Assembly: GCA_033807775.1 (NCBI GenBank)
Contig: JAWVWS010001075.1
Span: forward strand, 124,001 to 188,000
Direction: 5' to 3'
Source of the DNA: Saussurea involucrata
Lineage: Eukaryota > Streptophyta > Magnoliopsida > Asterales > Asteraceae
Length of the DNA stretch: 64,000 bases
The notes under the pieces are model-generated. The model saw only the letters and a program-made list of their open reading frames with translations. It did no database searches and had not been told where the DNA came from. The number at the start of each line of letters is the position of its first letter. The stretch's first letter is position 1. Below, piece after piece: positions 22,790-35,936 of this stretch. A program made the position numbers and the translations under genes.

Positions 22790-24308
22790 AAGGATCCGGG
22801 TTGCATCAAAGGAGCTTACGTTGGGAGAAATTCTAGATTTAGCTTAAATCTAGCGAGGTGAGTTCAAGGTGATTTGTGAAAACTTTGTGCATGCCAAAAA
22901 TGTTATTTTCCAAATATTTGTGTGTTTTACTTGAAAATAGCAATGGTTGAGTTAATGGAATAGTTTAACTCTTTTGAAATGGTTATTTTCATAAATGTTG
23001 TAAAACAACCATATTTGGGGCTTTTGGATATTTTGATGTATAGAAATCATAATATGTCATTAAAGGATTAATTGCTCAAAATCATATTTTGTTCACTTTC
23101 TTTCTCGTTTGGAGTATTGTGGACGATTTTGGTTATGTTTAGTGGAAGTGTTCTTCTCCTTCTTCATTTATGAAGATTAGGGCTTGATGTATTTGAGATT
23201 TTGGGTTCTAAATGTTTGGGGAATGATTCTAAGTATCTGAGGATAAATACTTATGGTTGGAAACTTGTGGATCTAGGTTTTGGAAGATTTGGCCTAAAGG
23301 ATCCGGGTTGCATCAAAGAAGCTTACGTTGGGAGAAATTCTAGATTTAGCTTAAATCTAGCGACGTAAGTTCAAGTTGATTTGTGAAAACTTTGTGCATG
23401 CCAAAAATGTTATTTTCCAAATATTTGGGTGTTTTACTTGAAAATATCAATGGTTGAGTTAATGGAATAGTTTAACTCTTTTGAAATGGTTATCTTCATA
23501 ATGTTGTAAAACAACCATATTTGGGGCTTTTGGATATTTTGATGTGCAGAAATCATAATATGTCATTAAAGGATTAATTACTCAAAATCATTTTTTGTTC
23601 ACTTTCTTTCTCGTTTGGAGTATTGGGGACGATTTTGGTTATGTTTAGTTGAAGTGTTTTTCTCCTTCTTCATTTATGAAGATTAGGGCTTGATGTATTT
23701 GAGATTTTGGGTTCTAAATGTTTGGGGAATGATTCTAAGTATCTGAGGATAAATACTTATGGTTGGAAACTTGTGGATCTAGGTTTTGGAAGATTTGGCC
23801 TAAAGGATCCGGGTTGCATCAAAGAAGCTTACGTTGGGAGAAATTCTAGATTTAGCTTAAATCTAGCGACGTAAGTTCAAGTTGATTTGTGAAAACTTTG
23901 TGCATGCCAAAAATGTTATTTTCCAAATATTTGGGTGTTTTACTTGAAAATATCAATGGTTGAGTTAATGGAATAGTTTAACTCTTTTGAAATGGTTATC
24001 TTCATAATGTTGTAAAACAACCATATTTGGGGCTTTTGGATATTTTGATGTGCAGAAATCATAATATGTCATTAAAGGATTAAGTACTCAAAATCATTTT
24101 TTGTTCACTTTCTTTCTCGTTTGGAGTATTGTGGACGATTTTGGTTATGTTTAGTTGAAGTGTTCTTCTCCTTCTTCATTTATGAAGATTAGGGCTTGAT
24201 GTATTTGAGATTTTGGGTTCTAAATGTTTGGGAAATGATTCTAAGTATTTGAGGATAAATACTTATGGTTGGAAACTTGTGGATCTTGGTTTTGGAAGAT
24301 TTGGCCTA
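22790..24308 (+). repeat. Trimer D'-Cc-H, copy 2
   Basis: Monomers start at 22790, 23297 and 23803. It shares TATTGGGGAC in Cc and AAGTACTC with GATCTTGG in H with copy 1 at 19247. Cc here has the extra change GTGTTTTTCTCC. Confidence 0.85.
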
Positions 24309-26331
24309 AAGGATCCGGGTTGCATCAAAGAAGCTTACGTTGGGAGAAATTCTAGATTTAGCTTAAATCTAGCGACGTAAGTTCAAGTTGATTTGTGAAA
24401 ACTTTGTGCATGCCAAAAATGTTATTTTCCAAATATTGGGTGTTTTACTTGAAAATATCAATTGTTGAGTTAATGGAATAGTTTAACTCTTTTGAAATGG
24501 TTATCTTCATAATGTTGTAAAACAACCATATTTGGGGCTTTTGGATATTTTGATGTGTAGAAATCATAATATGTCATTAAAGGATTAATTACTCAAAATC
24601 ATTTTTTGTTCACTTTCTTTCTCGTTTGGAGTATTGTGGACGATTTTGGTTATGTTTAGTTGAAGTGTTCTTCTCCTTCTTCATTTATGAAGATTAGGGC
24701 TTGATGTATTTGAGATTTTGGGTTCTAAATGTTTGGGGAATGATTCTAAGTATCTGAGGATAAATACTTATGGTTGGAAACTTGTGGATCTAGGTTTTGG
24801 AAGATTTGGCCTAAAGGATCCGGGTTGCATCAAAGAAGCTTACGTTGGGAGAAATTCTAGATTTAGCTTAAATCTAGCGACGTAAGTTCAAGTTGATTTG
24901 TGAAAACTTTGTGCATGCCAAAAATGTTATTTTCCAAATATTTGGGTGTTTTACTTGAAAATATCAATGGTTGAGTTAATGGAATAGTTTAACTCTTTTG
25001 AAATGGTTATCTTCATAATGTTGTAAAACAACCATATTTGGGGCTTTTGGATATTTTGATGTGCAGAAATCATAATATGTCATTAAAGGATTAATTACTC
25101 AAAATCATTTTTTGTTCACTTTCTTTCTCGTTTGGAGTATTGTGGACGATTTTGGTTATGTTTAGTTGAAGTGTTCTTCTCCTTCTTCATTTATGAAGAT
25201 TAGGGCTTGATGTATTTGAGATTTTGGGTTCTAAATGTTTGGGGAATGATTCTAAGTATCTGAGGATAAATACTTATGGTTGGAAACTTGTGGATCTAGG
25301 TTTTGGAAGATTTGGCCTAAAGGATCCGGGTTGCATCAAAGAAGCTTACGTTGGGAGAAATTCTAGATTTAGCTTAAATCTAGCGACGTAAGTTCAAGTT
25401 GATTTGTGAAAACTTTGTGCATGCCAAAAATGTTATTTTCCAAATATTTGGGTGTTTTACTTGAAAATATCAATGGTTGAGTTAATGGAATAGTTTAACT
25501 CTTTTGAAATGGTTATCTTCATAATGTTGTAAAACAACCATATTTGGGGCTTTTGGATATTTTGATGTGTAGAAATCATAATATGTCATTAAAGGATTAA
25601 TTACTCAAAATCATTTTTTGTTCACTTTCTTTCTCGTTTGGAGTATTGTGGACGATTTTGGTTATGTTTAGTTGAAGTGTTCTTCTCCTTCTTCATTTAT
25701 GAAGATTAGGGCTTGATGTATTTGAGATTTTGGGTTCTAAATGTTTGGGGAATGATTCTAAGTATCTGAGGATAAATACTTATGGTTGGAAACTTGTGGA
25801 TCTAGGTTTTGGAAGATTTGGCCTAAAGGATCCGGGTTGCATCAAAGGAGCTTACGTTGGGAGAAATTCTAGATTTAGCTTAAATCTAGCGAGGTGAGTT
25901 CAAGGTGATTTGTGAAAACTTTGTGCATGCCAAAAATGTTATTTTCCAAATATTTGTGTGTTTTACTTGAAAATAGCAATGGTTGAGTTAATGGAATAGT
26001 TTAACTCTTTTGAAATGGTTATCTTCATAATGTTGTAAAACAACCATATTTGGGGCTTTTGGATATTTTGATGTATAGAAATCATAATATGTCATTAAAG
26101 GATTAATTGCTCAAAATCATATTTTGTTCACTTTCTTTCTCGTTTGGAGTATTGTGGACGATTTTGGTTATGTTTAGTGGAAGTGTTCTTCTCCTTCTTC
26201 ATTTATGAAGATTAGGGCTTGATGTATTTGAGATTTTGGGTTCTAAATGTTTGGGGAATGATTCTAAGTATCTGAGGATAAATACTTATGGTTGGAAACT
26301 TGTGGATCTAGGTTTTGGAAGATTTGGCCTA
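24309..26331 (+). repeat. Mixed monomers I, Cc, C and a D mosaic
   Basis: Monomers start at 24309, 24814, 25320 and 25826. The first has MfeI CAATTG at 24459-24464, the first type I marker in the window, and AATATTGGGTG, which is also found at 21778. The second has GTGCAG with ATTACTC; the third is plain C. The fourth has D markers (AATAGCAATGG, GTATAG, GCTC, TAGTGGAAG) on both sides of a C-like CTTCATAATG patch, suggesting gene conversion. Confidence 0.82.
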
Positions 26332-26837
26332 AAGGATCCGGGTTGCATCAAAGGAGCTTACGTTGGGAGAAATTCTAGATTTAGCTTAAATCTAGCGAGG
26401 TGAGTTCAAGGTGATTTGTGAAAACTTTGTGCATGCCAAAAATGTTATTTTCCAAATATTTGTGTGTTTTACTTGAAAATATCAATGGTTGAGTTAATGG
26501 AATAGTTTAACTCTTTTGAAATGGTTATCTTCATAAATGTTGTAAAACAACCATATTTGTGGCTTTTGGATATTTTGATGTGTAGAAATCATAATATGTC
26601 ATTAAAGGATTAATTGCTCAAAATCATATTTTGTTCACTTTCTTTCTCGTTTGGAGTATTGTGGAAATTTTGGTTATGTTTAGTAGAAGTGTTCTTCTCC
26701 TTCTTCATTTATGAAGATTAGGGCTTGATGTATTTGAGATTTTGGGTTCTAAATGTTTGGGGAATGATTCTAAGTATTTGAGGATAAATACTTATGGTTG
26801 GAAACTTGTGGATCTAGGTTTTGGAAGATTTGGCCTA

Positions 26838-27327
26838 AAGGATCCGGGTTGCATCAAAGGAGCTTACGTTGGGAGAAATTCTAGATTTAGCTTAAATCTA
26901 GCGAGGTGAGTTCAAGGTGATTTGTGAAAACTTTGTGCATGCCAAAAATGTTATTTTCCAAATATTTGTGTGTTTTACTTGAAAATATCAATGGTTGAGT
27001 TAATGGAATAGTTTAACTCTTTTGAAATGGTTATCTTCATAAATGTTGTAAAACAACCATATTTGTGGCTTTAAGAAATCATAATATGTCATTAAAGGAT
27101 TAATTGCTCAAAATCATATTTTGTTCACTTTCTTTCTCGTTTGGAGTATTGTGGAAATTTTGGTTATGTTTAGTAGAAGTGTTCTTCTCCTTCTTCATTT
27201 ATGAAGATTAGGGCTTGATGTATTTGAGATTTTGGGTTCTAAATGTTTGGGAAATGATTCTAAGTATTTGAGGATAAATACTTATGGTTGGAAACTTGTG
27301 GATCTAGGTTTTGGAAGATTTGGCCTA
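26838..27327 (+). repeat. Truncated monomer with internal 16-bp deletion
   Basis: At 27069-27080 the sequence reads CTTTAAGAAATC where other G monomers have the 16 extra bases GGATATTTTGATGTGT between the two A's. Length is 490 bp, the shortest in the window. The corresponding monomer of the next copy (31380) has CTTTAGGAT, a T-to-A change at 31615 that provides the same A left of the deletion, so the substitution appears older than the deletion. Confidence 0.9.
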
Positions 27328-28287
27328 AAGGATCCGGGTTGCATCAAAGAAGCTTACGTTGGGAGAAATTCTAGATTTAGCTTAAATCTAGCGACGTAAG
27401 TTCAAGTTGATTTGTGAAAACTTTGTGCATGCCAAAAATGTTATTTTCCAAATATTTGGGTGTTTTACTTGAAAATATCAATGGTTGAGTTAATGGAATA
27501 GTTTAACTCTTTTGAAATGGTTATCTTCATAATGTTGTAAAACAACCATATTTGGGGCTTTTGGATATTTTGATGTGTAGAAATCATAATATGTCATTAA
27601 AGGATTAATTACTCAAAATCATTTTTTGTTCACTTTCTTTCTCGTTTGGAGTATTGTGGACGATTTTGGTTATGTTTAGTTGAAGTGTTCTTCTCCTTCT
27701 TCATTTATGAAGATTAGGGCTTGATGTATTTGAGATTTTGGGTTCTAAATGTTTGGGAAATGATTCTAAGTATTTGAGGATAAATACTTATGGTTGGAAA
27801 CTTGTGGATCTAGGTTTTGGAAGATTTGGCCTAAAGGATCCGGGTTGCATCAAAGAAGCTTACGTTGGGAGAAATTCTAGATTTAGCTTAAATCTAGCGA
27901 CGTAAGTTCAAGTTGATTTGTGAAAACTTTGTGCATGCCAAAAATGTTATTTTCCAAATATTTGGGTGTTTTACTTGAAAATATCAATTGTTGAGTTAAT
28001 GGAATAGTTTAACTCTTTTGAAATGGTTATCTTCATAATGTTGTAAAACAACCATATTTGGGGCTTTTGGATATTTTGATGTGTAGAAATCATAATATGT
28101 CATTAAAGGATTAATTACTCAAAATCATTTTTTGTTCACTTTCTTTCTCGTTTGGAGTATTGTGGACGATTTTGGTTATGTTTAGTTGAAGTGTTCTTCT
28201 CCTTCTTCATTTATGAAGATTAGGGCTTGATGTATTTGAGATTTTGGGTTCTAAATGTTTGGGGAATGATTCTAAGTATCTGAGGAT

Positions 28288-28297
28288 AAATATACTT
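28288..28297. other. 2-bp insertion in the 442-463 stem, marker of copied block
   Basis: AAATATACTT replaces AAATACTT, making this monomer 508 bp and disturbing the inverted repeat. The same insertion occurs only once more, near 32848-32853 in the monomer starting 32392, at the matching place of the next HOR copy. Confidence 0.88.
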
Positions 28298-30873
28298 ATG
28301 GTTGGAAACTTGTGGATCTAGGTTTTGGAAGATTTGGCCTAAAGGATCCGGGTTGCATCAAAGAAGCTTACGTTGGGAGAAATTCTAGATTTAGCTTAAA
28401 TCTAGCGACGTAAGTTCAAGTTGATTTGTGAAAACTTTGTGCATGCCAAAAATGTTATTTTCCAAATATTTGGGTGTTTTACTTGAAAATATCAATGGTT
28501 GAGTTAATGGAATAGTTTAACTCTTTTGAAATGGTTATCTTCATAATGTTGTAAAACAACCATATTTGGGGCTTTTGGATATTTTGATGTGCAGAAATCA
28601 TAATATGTCATTAAAGGATTAAGTACTCAAAATCATTTTTTGTTCACTTTCTTTCTCGTTTGGAGTATTGTGGACGATTTTGGTTATGTTTAGTTGAAGT
28701 GTTCTTCTCCTTCTTCATTTATGAAGATTAGGGCTTGATGTATTTGAGATTTTGGGTTCTAAATGTTTGGGAAATGATTCTAAGTATTTGAGGATAAATA
28801 CTTATGGTTGGAAACTTGTGGATCTTGGTTTTGGAAGATTTGGCCTAAAGGATCCAGGTTGCATCAAAGAAGCTTACGTTGGGAGAAATTCTAGATTTAG
28901 CTTAAATCTAGCGACGTAAGTTCAAGTTGATTTGTGAAAACTTTGTGCATGCCAAAAATGTTATTTTCCAAATATTTGGGTGTTTTACTTGAAAATATCA
29001 ATGGTTGAGTTAATGGAATAGTTTAACTCTTTTGAAATGGTTATCTTCATAATGTTGTAAAACAACCATATTTGGGGCTTTTGGATATTTTGATGTGTAG
29101 AAATCATAATATGTCATTAAAGGATTAATTACTCAAAATCATTTTTTGTTCACTTTCTTTCTCGTTTGGAGTATTGTGGACGATTTTGGTTATGTTTAGT
29201 TGAAGTGTTCTTCTCCTTCTTCATTTATGAAGATTAGGGCTTGATGTATTTGAGATTTTGGGTTCTAAATGTTTGGGGAATGATTCTAAGTATCTGAGGA
29301 TAAATACTTATGGTTGGAAACTTGTGGATCTAGGTTTTGGAAGATTTGGCCTAAAGGATCCGGGTTGCATCAAAGGAGCTTACGTTGGGAGAAATTCTAG
29401 ATTTAGCTTAAATCTAGCGAGGTGAGTTCAAGGTGATTTGTGAAAACTTTGTGCATGCCAAAAATGTTATTTTCCAAATATTTGTGTGTTTTACTTGAAA
29501 ATAGCAATGGTTGAGTTAATGGAATAGTTTAACTCTTTTGAAATGGTTATTTTAATAAATGTTGTAAAACAACCATATTTGGGGCTTTTGGATATTTTGA
29601 TGTATAGAAATCATAATATGTCATTAAAGGATTAATTGCCCAAAATCATATTTTGTTCACTTTCTTTCTCGTTTGGAGTATTGTGGACGATTTTGGTTAT
29701 GTTTAGTGGAAGTGTTCTTCTCCTTCTTCATTTATGAAGATTAGGGCTTGATGTATTTGAGATTTTGGGTTCTAAATGTTTGGGGAATGATTCTAAGTAT
29801 TTGAGGATAAATACTTATGGTTGGAAACTTGTGGATCTAGGTTTTGGAAGATTTGGCCTAAAGGATCCGGGTTGCATCAAAGGAGCTTACGTTGGGAGAA
29901 ATTCTAGATTTAGCTTAAATCTAGCGAGGTGAGTTCAAGGTGATTTGTGAAAACTTTGTGCATGCCAAAAATGTTATTTTCCAAATATTTGGGTGTTTTA
30001 CTTGAAAATATCAATGGTTGAGTTAATGGAATAGTTTAACTCTTTTGAAATGGTTATCTTCATAATGTTGTAAAACAACCATATTTGGGGCTTTTGGATA
30101 TTTTGATGTGTAGAAATCATAATATGTCATTAAAGGATTAATTACTCAAAATCATTTTTTGTTCACTTTCTTTCTCGTTTGGAGTATTGTGGACGATTTT
30201 GGTTATGTTTAGTTGAAGTGTTCTTCTCCTTCTTCATTTATGAAGATTAGGGCTTGATGTATTTGAGATTTTGGGTTCTAAATGTTTGGGGAATGATTCT
30301 AAGTATCTGAGGATAAATACTTATGGTTGGAAACTTGTGGATCTAGGTTTTGGAAGATTTGGCCTAAAGGATCCGGGTTGCATCAAAGGAGCTTACGTTG
30401 GGAGAAATTCTAGATTTAGCTTAAATCTAGCGAGGTGAGTTCAAGGTGATTTGTGAAAACTTTGTGCATGCCAAAAATGTTATTTTCCAAATATTTGTGT
30501 GTTTTACTTGAAAATAGCAATGGTTGAGTTAATGGAATAGTTTAACTCTTTTGAAATGGTTATTTTAATAAATGTTGTAAAACAACCATATTTGGGGCTT
30601 TTGGATATTTTGATGTATAGAAATCATAATATGTCATTAAAGGATTAATTGCCCAAAATCATATTTTGTTCACTTTCTTTCTCGTTTGGAGTATTGTGGA
30701 CGATTTTGGTTATGTTTAGTGGAAGTGTTCTTCTCCTTCTTCATTTATGAAGATTAGGGCTTGATGTATTTGAGATTTTGGGTTCTAAATGTTTGGGGAA
30801 TGATTCTAAGTATTTGAGGATAAATACTTATGGTTGGAAACTTGTGGATCTAGGTTTTGGAAGATTTGGCCTA

Positions 30874-33800
30874 AAGGATCCGGGTTGCATCAAAGGAGCT
30901 TACGTTGGGAGAAATTCTAGATTTAGCTTAAATCTAGCGAGGTGAGTTCAAGGTGATTTGTGAAAACTTTGTGCATGCCAAAAATGTTATTTTCCAAATA
31001 TTTGTGTGTTTTACTTGAAAATATCAATGGTTGAGTTAATGGAATAGTTTAACTCTTTTGAAATGGTTATCTTCATAAATGTTGTAAAACAACCATATTT
31101 GTGGCTTTTGGATATTTTGATGTGTAGAAATCATAATATGTCATTAAAGGATTAATTGCTCAAAATCATATTTTGTTCACTTTCTTTCTCGTTTGGAGTA
31201 TTGTGGAAATTTTGGTTATGTTTAGTAGAAGTGTTCTTCTCCTTCTTCATTTATGAAGATTAGGGCTTGATGTATTTGAGATTTTGGGTTCTAAATGTTT
31301 GGGGAATGATTCTAAGTATTTGAGGATAAATACTTATGGTTGGAAACTTGTGGATCTAGGTTTTGGAAGATTTGGCCTAAAGGATCCGGGTTGCATCAAA
31401 GGAGCTTACGTTGGGAGAAATTCTAGATTTAGCTTAAATCTAGCGAGGTGAGTTCAAGGTGATTTGTGAAAACTTTGTGCATGCCAAAAATGTTATTTTC
31501 CAAATATTTGTGTGTTTTACTTGAAAATATCAATGGTTGAGTTAATGGAATAGTTTAACTCTTTTGAAATGGTTATCTTCATAAATGTTGTAAAACAACC
31601 ATATTTGTGGCTTTAGGATATTTTGATGTGTAGAAATCATAATATGTCATTAAAGGATTAATTGCTCAAAATCATATTTTGTTCACTTTCTTTCTCGTTT
31701 GGAGTATTGTGGAAATTTTGGTTATGTTTAGTAGAAGTGTTCTTCTCCTTCTTCATTTATGAAGATTAGGGCTTGATGTATTTGAGATTTTGGGTTCTAA
31801 ATGTTTGGGAAATGATTCTAAGTATTTGAGGATAAATACTTATGGTTGGAAACTTGTGGATCTAGGTTTTGGAAGATTTGGCCTAAAGGATCCGGGTTGC
31901 ATCAAAGAAGCTTACGTTGGGAGAAATTCTAGATTTAGCTTAAATCTAGCGACGTAAGTTCAAGTTGATTTGTGAAAACTTTGTGCATGCCAAAAATGTT
32001 ATTTTCCAAATATTTGGGTGTTTTACTTGAAAATATCAATGGTTGAGTTAATGGAATAGTTTAACTCTTTTGAAATGGTTATCTTCATAATGTTGTAAAA
32101 CAACCATATTTGGGGCTTTTGGATATTTTGATGTGTAGAAATCATAATATGTCATTAAAGGATTAATTACTCAAAATCATTTTTTGTTCACTTTCTTTCT
32201 CGTTTGGAGTATTGTGGACGATTTTGGTTATGTTTAGTTGAAGTGTTCTTCTCCTTCTTCATTTATGAAGATTAGGGCTTGATGTATTTGAGATTTTGGG
32301 TTCTAAATGTTTGGGAAATGATTCTAAGTATTTGAGGATAAATACTTATGGTTGGAAACTTGTGGATCTAGGTTTTGGAAGATTTGGCCTAAAGGATCCG
32401 GGTTGCATCAAAGAAGCTTACGTTGGGAGAAATTCTAGATTTAGCTTAAATCTAGCGACGTAAGTTCAAGTTGATTTGTGAAAACTTTGTGCATGCCAAA
32501 AATGTTATTTTCCAAATATTTGGGTGTTTTACTTGAAAATATCAATTGTTGAGTTAATGGAATAGTTTAACTCTTTTGAAATGGTTATCTTCATAATGTT
32601 GTAAAACAACCATATTTGGGGCTTTTGGATATTTTGATGTGTAGAAATCATAATATGTCATTAAAGGATTAATTACTCAAAATCATTTTTTGTTCACTTT
32701 CTTTCTCGTTTGGAGTATTGTGGACGATTTTGGTTATGTTTAGTTGAAGTGTTCTTCTCCTTCTTCATTTATGAAGATTAGGGCTTGATGTATTTGAGAT
32801 TTTGGGTTCTAAATGTTTGGGGAATGATTCTAAGTATCTGAGGATAAATATACTTATGGTTGGAAACTTGTGGATCTAGGTTTTGGAAGATTTGGCCTAA
32901 AGGATCCGGGTTGCATCAAAGAAGCTTACGTTGGGAGAAATTCTAGATTTAGCTTAAATCTAGCGACGTAAGTTCAAGTTGATTTGTGAAAACTTTGTGC
33001 ATGCCAAAAATGTTATTTTCCAAATATTTGGGTGTTTTACTTGAAAATATCAATGGTTGAGTTAATGGAATAGTTTAACTCTTTTGAAATGGTTATCTTC
33101 ATAATGTTGTAAAACAACCATATTTGGGGCTTTTGGATATTTTGATGTGCAGAAATCATAATATGTCATTAAAGGATTAAGTACTCAAAATCATTTTTTG
33201 TTCACTTTCTTTCTCGTTTGGAGTATTGTGGACGATTTTGGTTATGTTTAGTTGAAGTGTTCTTCTCCTTCTTCATTTATGAAGATTAGGGCTTGATGTA
33301 TTTGAGATTTTGGGTTCTAAATGTTTGGGAAATGATTCTAAGTATTTGAGGATAAATACTTATGGTTGGAAACTTGTGGATCTTGGTTTTGGAAGATTTG
33401 GCCTAAAGGATCCGGGTTGCATCAAAGAAGCTTACGTTGGGAGAAATTCTAGATTTAGCTTAAATCTAGCGACGTAAGTTCAAGTTGATTTGTGAAAACT
33501 TTGTGCATGCCAAAAATGTTATTTTCCAAATATTTGGGTGTTTTACTTGAAAATATCAATGGTTGAGTTAATGGAATAGTTTAACTCTTTTGAAATGGTT
33601 ATCTTCATAATGTTGTAAAACAACCATATTTGGGGCTTTTGGATATTTTGATGTGTAGAAATCATAATATGTCATTAAAGGATTAATTACTCAAAATCAT
33701 TTTTTGTTCACTTTCTTTCTCGTTTGGAGTATTGTGGACGATTTTGGTTATGTTTAGTTGAAGTGTTCTTCTCCTTCTTCATTTATGAAGATTAGGGCTT

Positions 33801-34418
33801 GATGTATTTGAGATTTTGGGTTCTAAATGTTTGGGGAATGATTCTAAGTATCTGAGGATAAATACTTATGGTTGGAAACTTGTGGATCTAGGTTTTGGAA
33901 GATTTGGCCTAAAGGATCCGGGTTGCATCAAAGGAGCTTACGTTGGGAGAAATTCTAGATTTAGCTTAAATCTAGCGAGGTGAGTTCAAGGTGATTTGTG
34001 AAAACTTTGTGCATGCCAAAAATGTTATTTTCCAAATATTTGTGTGTTTTACTTGAAAATAGCAATGGTTGAGTTAATGGAATAGTTTAACTCTTTTGAA
34101 ATGGTTATTTTAATAAATGTTGTAAAACAACCATATTTGGGGCTTTTGGATATTTTGATGTATAGAAATCATAATATGTCATTAAAGGATTAATTGCCCA
34201 AAATCATATTTTGTTCACTTTCTTTCTCGTTTGGAGTATTGTGGACGATTTTGGTTATGTTTAGTGGAAGTGTTCTTCTCCTTCTTCATTTATGAAGATT
34301 AGGGCTTGATGTATTTGAGATTTTGGGTTCTAAATGTTTGGGGAATGATTCTAAGTATTTGAGGATAAATACTTATGGTTGGAAACTTGTGGATCTAGGT
34401 TTTGGAAGATTTGGCCTA
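30874..34418 (+). repeat. HOR IV copy 2: G-G-C-I-H-C-D
   Basis: Monomers start at 30874, 31380, 31886, 32392, 32900, 33406 and 33912. They share with copy 1 the GGGGAATG/GGGAAATG alternation in the two G monomers, the 508-bp I monomer, AAGTACTC and GATCTTGG in H, and TTTTAATAAATG in D. The offset is 4,542 bp at its start and 4,558 bp after the 16-bp deletion of copy 1. Confidence 0.88.
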
Positions 34419-35936
34419 AAGGATCCGGGTTGCATCAAAGGAGCTTACGTTGGGAGAAATTCTAGATTTAGCTTAAATCTAGCGAGGTGAGTTCAAGGTG
34501 ATTTGTGAAAACTTTGTGCATGCCAAAAATGTTATTTTCCAAATATTTGTGTGTTTTACTTGAAAATATCAATGGTTGAGTTAATGGAATAGTTTAACTC
34601 TTTTGAAATGGTTATCTTCATAAATGTTGTAAAACAACCATATTTGTGGCTTTTGGATATTTTGATGTGTAGAAATCATAATATGTCATTAAAGGATTAA
34701 TTGCTCAAAATCATATTTTGTTCACTTTCTTTCTCGTTTGGAGTATTGTGGAAATTTTGGTTATGTTTAGTAGAAGTGTTCTTCTCCTTCTTCATTTATG
34801 AAGATTAGGGCTTGATGTATTTGAGATTTTGGGTTCTAAATGTTTGGGAAATGATTCTAAGTATTTGAGGATAAATACTTATGGTTGGAAACTTGTGGAT
34901 CTAGGTTTTGGAAGATTTGGCCTAAAGGATCCGGGTTGCATCAAAGAAGCTTACGTTGGGAGAAATTCTAGATTTAGCTTAAATCTAGCGACGTAAGTTC
35001 AAGTTGATTTGTGAAAACTTTGTGCATGCCAAAAATGTTATTTTCCAAATATTTGGGTGTTTTACTTGAAAATATCAATTGTTGAGTTAATGGAATAGTT
35101 TAACTCTTTTGAAATGGTTATCTTCATAATGTTGTAAAACAACAATATTTGGGGCTTTTGGATATTTTGATGTGTAGAAATCATAATATGTCATTAAAGG
35201 ATTAATTACTCAAAATCATTTTTTGTTCACTTTCTTTCTCGTTTGGAGTATTGTGGGCGATTTTGGTTATGTTTAGTTGAAGTGTTCTTCTCCTTCTTCA
35301 TTTATGAAGATTAGGGCTTGATGTATTTGAGATTTTGGGTTCTAAATGTTTGGGGAATGATTCTAAGTATCTGAGGATAAATACTTATGGTTGGAAACTT
35401 GTGGATCTAGGTTTTGGAAGATTTGGCCTAAAGGATCCGGGTTGCATCAAAGAAGCTTACGTTGGGAGAAATTCTAGATTTAGCTTAAATCTAGCGACGT
35501 AAGTTCAAGTTGATTTGTGAAAACTTTGTGCATGCCAAAAATGTTATTTTCCAAATATTTGGGTGTTTTACTTGAAAATATCAATGGTTGAGTTAATGGA
35601 ATAGTTTAACTCTTTTGAAATGGTTATCTTCATAATGTTGTAAAACAACCATATTTGGGGCTTTTGGATATTTTGATGTGCAGAAATCATAATATGTCAT
35701 TAAAGGATTAATTACTCAAAATCATTTTTTGTTCACTTTCTTTCTCGTTTGGAGTATTGTGGACGATTTTGGTTATGTTTAGTTGAAGTGTTCTTCTCCT
35801 TCTTCATTTATGAAGATTAGGGCTTGATGTATTTGAGATTTTGGGTTCTAAATGTTTGGGAAATGATTCTAAGTATTTGAGGATAAATACTTATGGTTGG
35901 AAACTTGTGGATCTTGGTTTTGGAAGATTTGGCCTA
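34419..35936 (+). repeat. Short run G-I-H'
   Basis: Monomers start at 34419, 34925 and 35431. I has CAATTG without the 2-bp insertion, and private ACAACAATA and GTGGGCGAT. H' has GTGCAG, ATTACTC (not AGTACTC), GGGAAATG and GATCTTGG. This leads into the following five-monomer region. Confidence 0.83.

Larger units (their letters stand above)
26332..30873 (+). repeat. HOR IV copy 1: G-G-C-I-H-C-D plus duplicated C-D
   Basis: Monomers start at 26332, 26838, 27328, 27834, 28342, 28848, 29354, 29861 and 30367; 4,542 bp. The first G ends GGGGAATG, the second GGGAAATG and carries a 16-bp deletion. I carries CAATTG and a 2-bp insertion. H has AAGTACTC and GATCTTGG. D has the private TTTTAATAAATG and GCCC. 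The last two monomers repeat C-D (1,013-bp shift), the C copy having a GGAGC/GAGG front joined to a C body. Confidence 0.87.
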
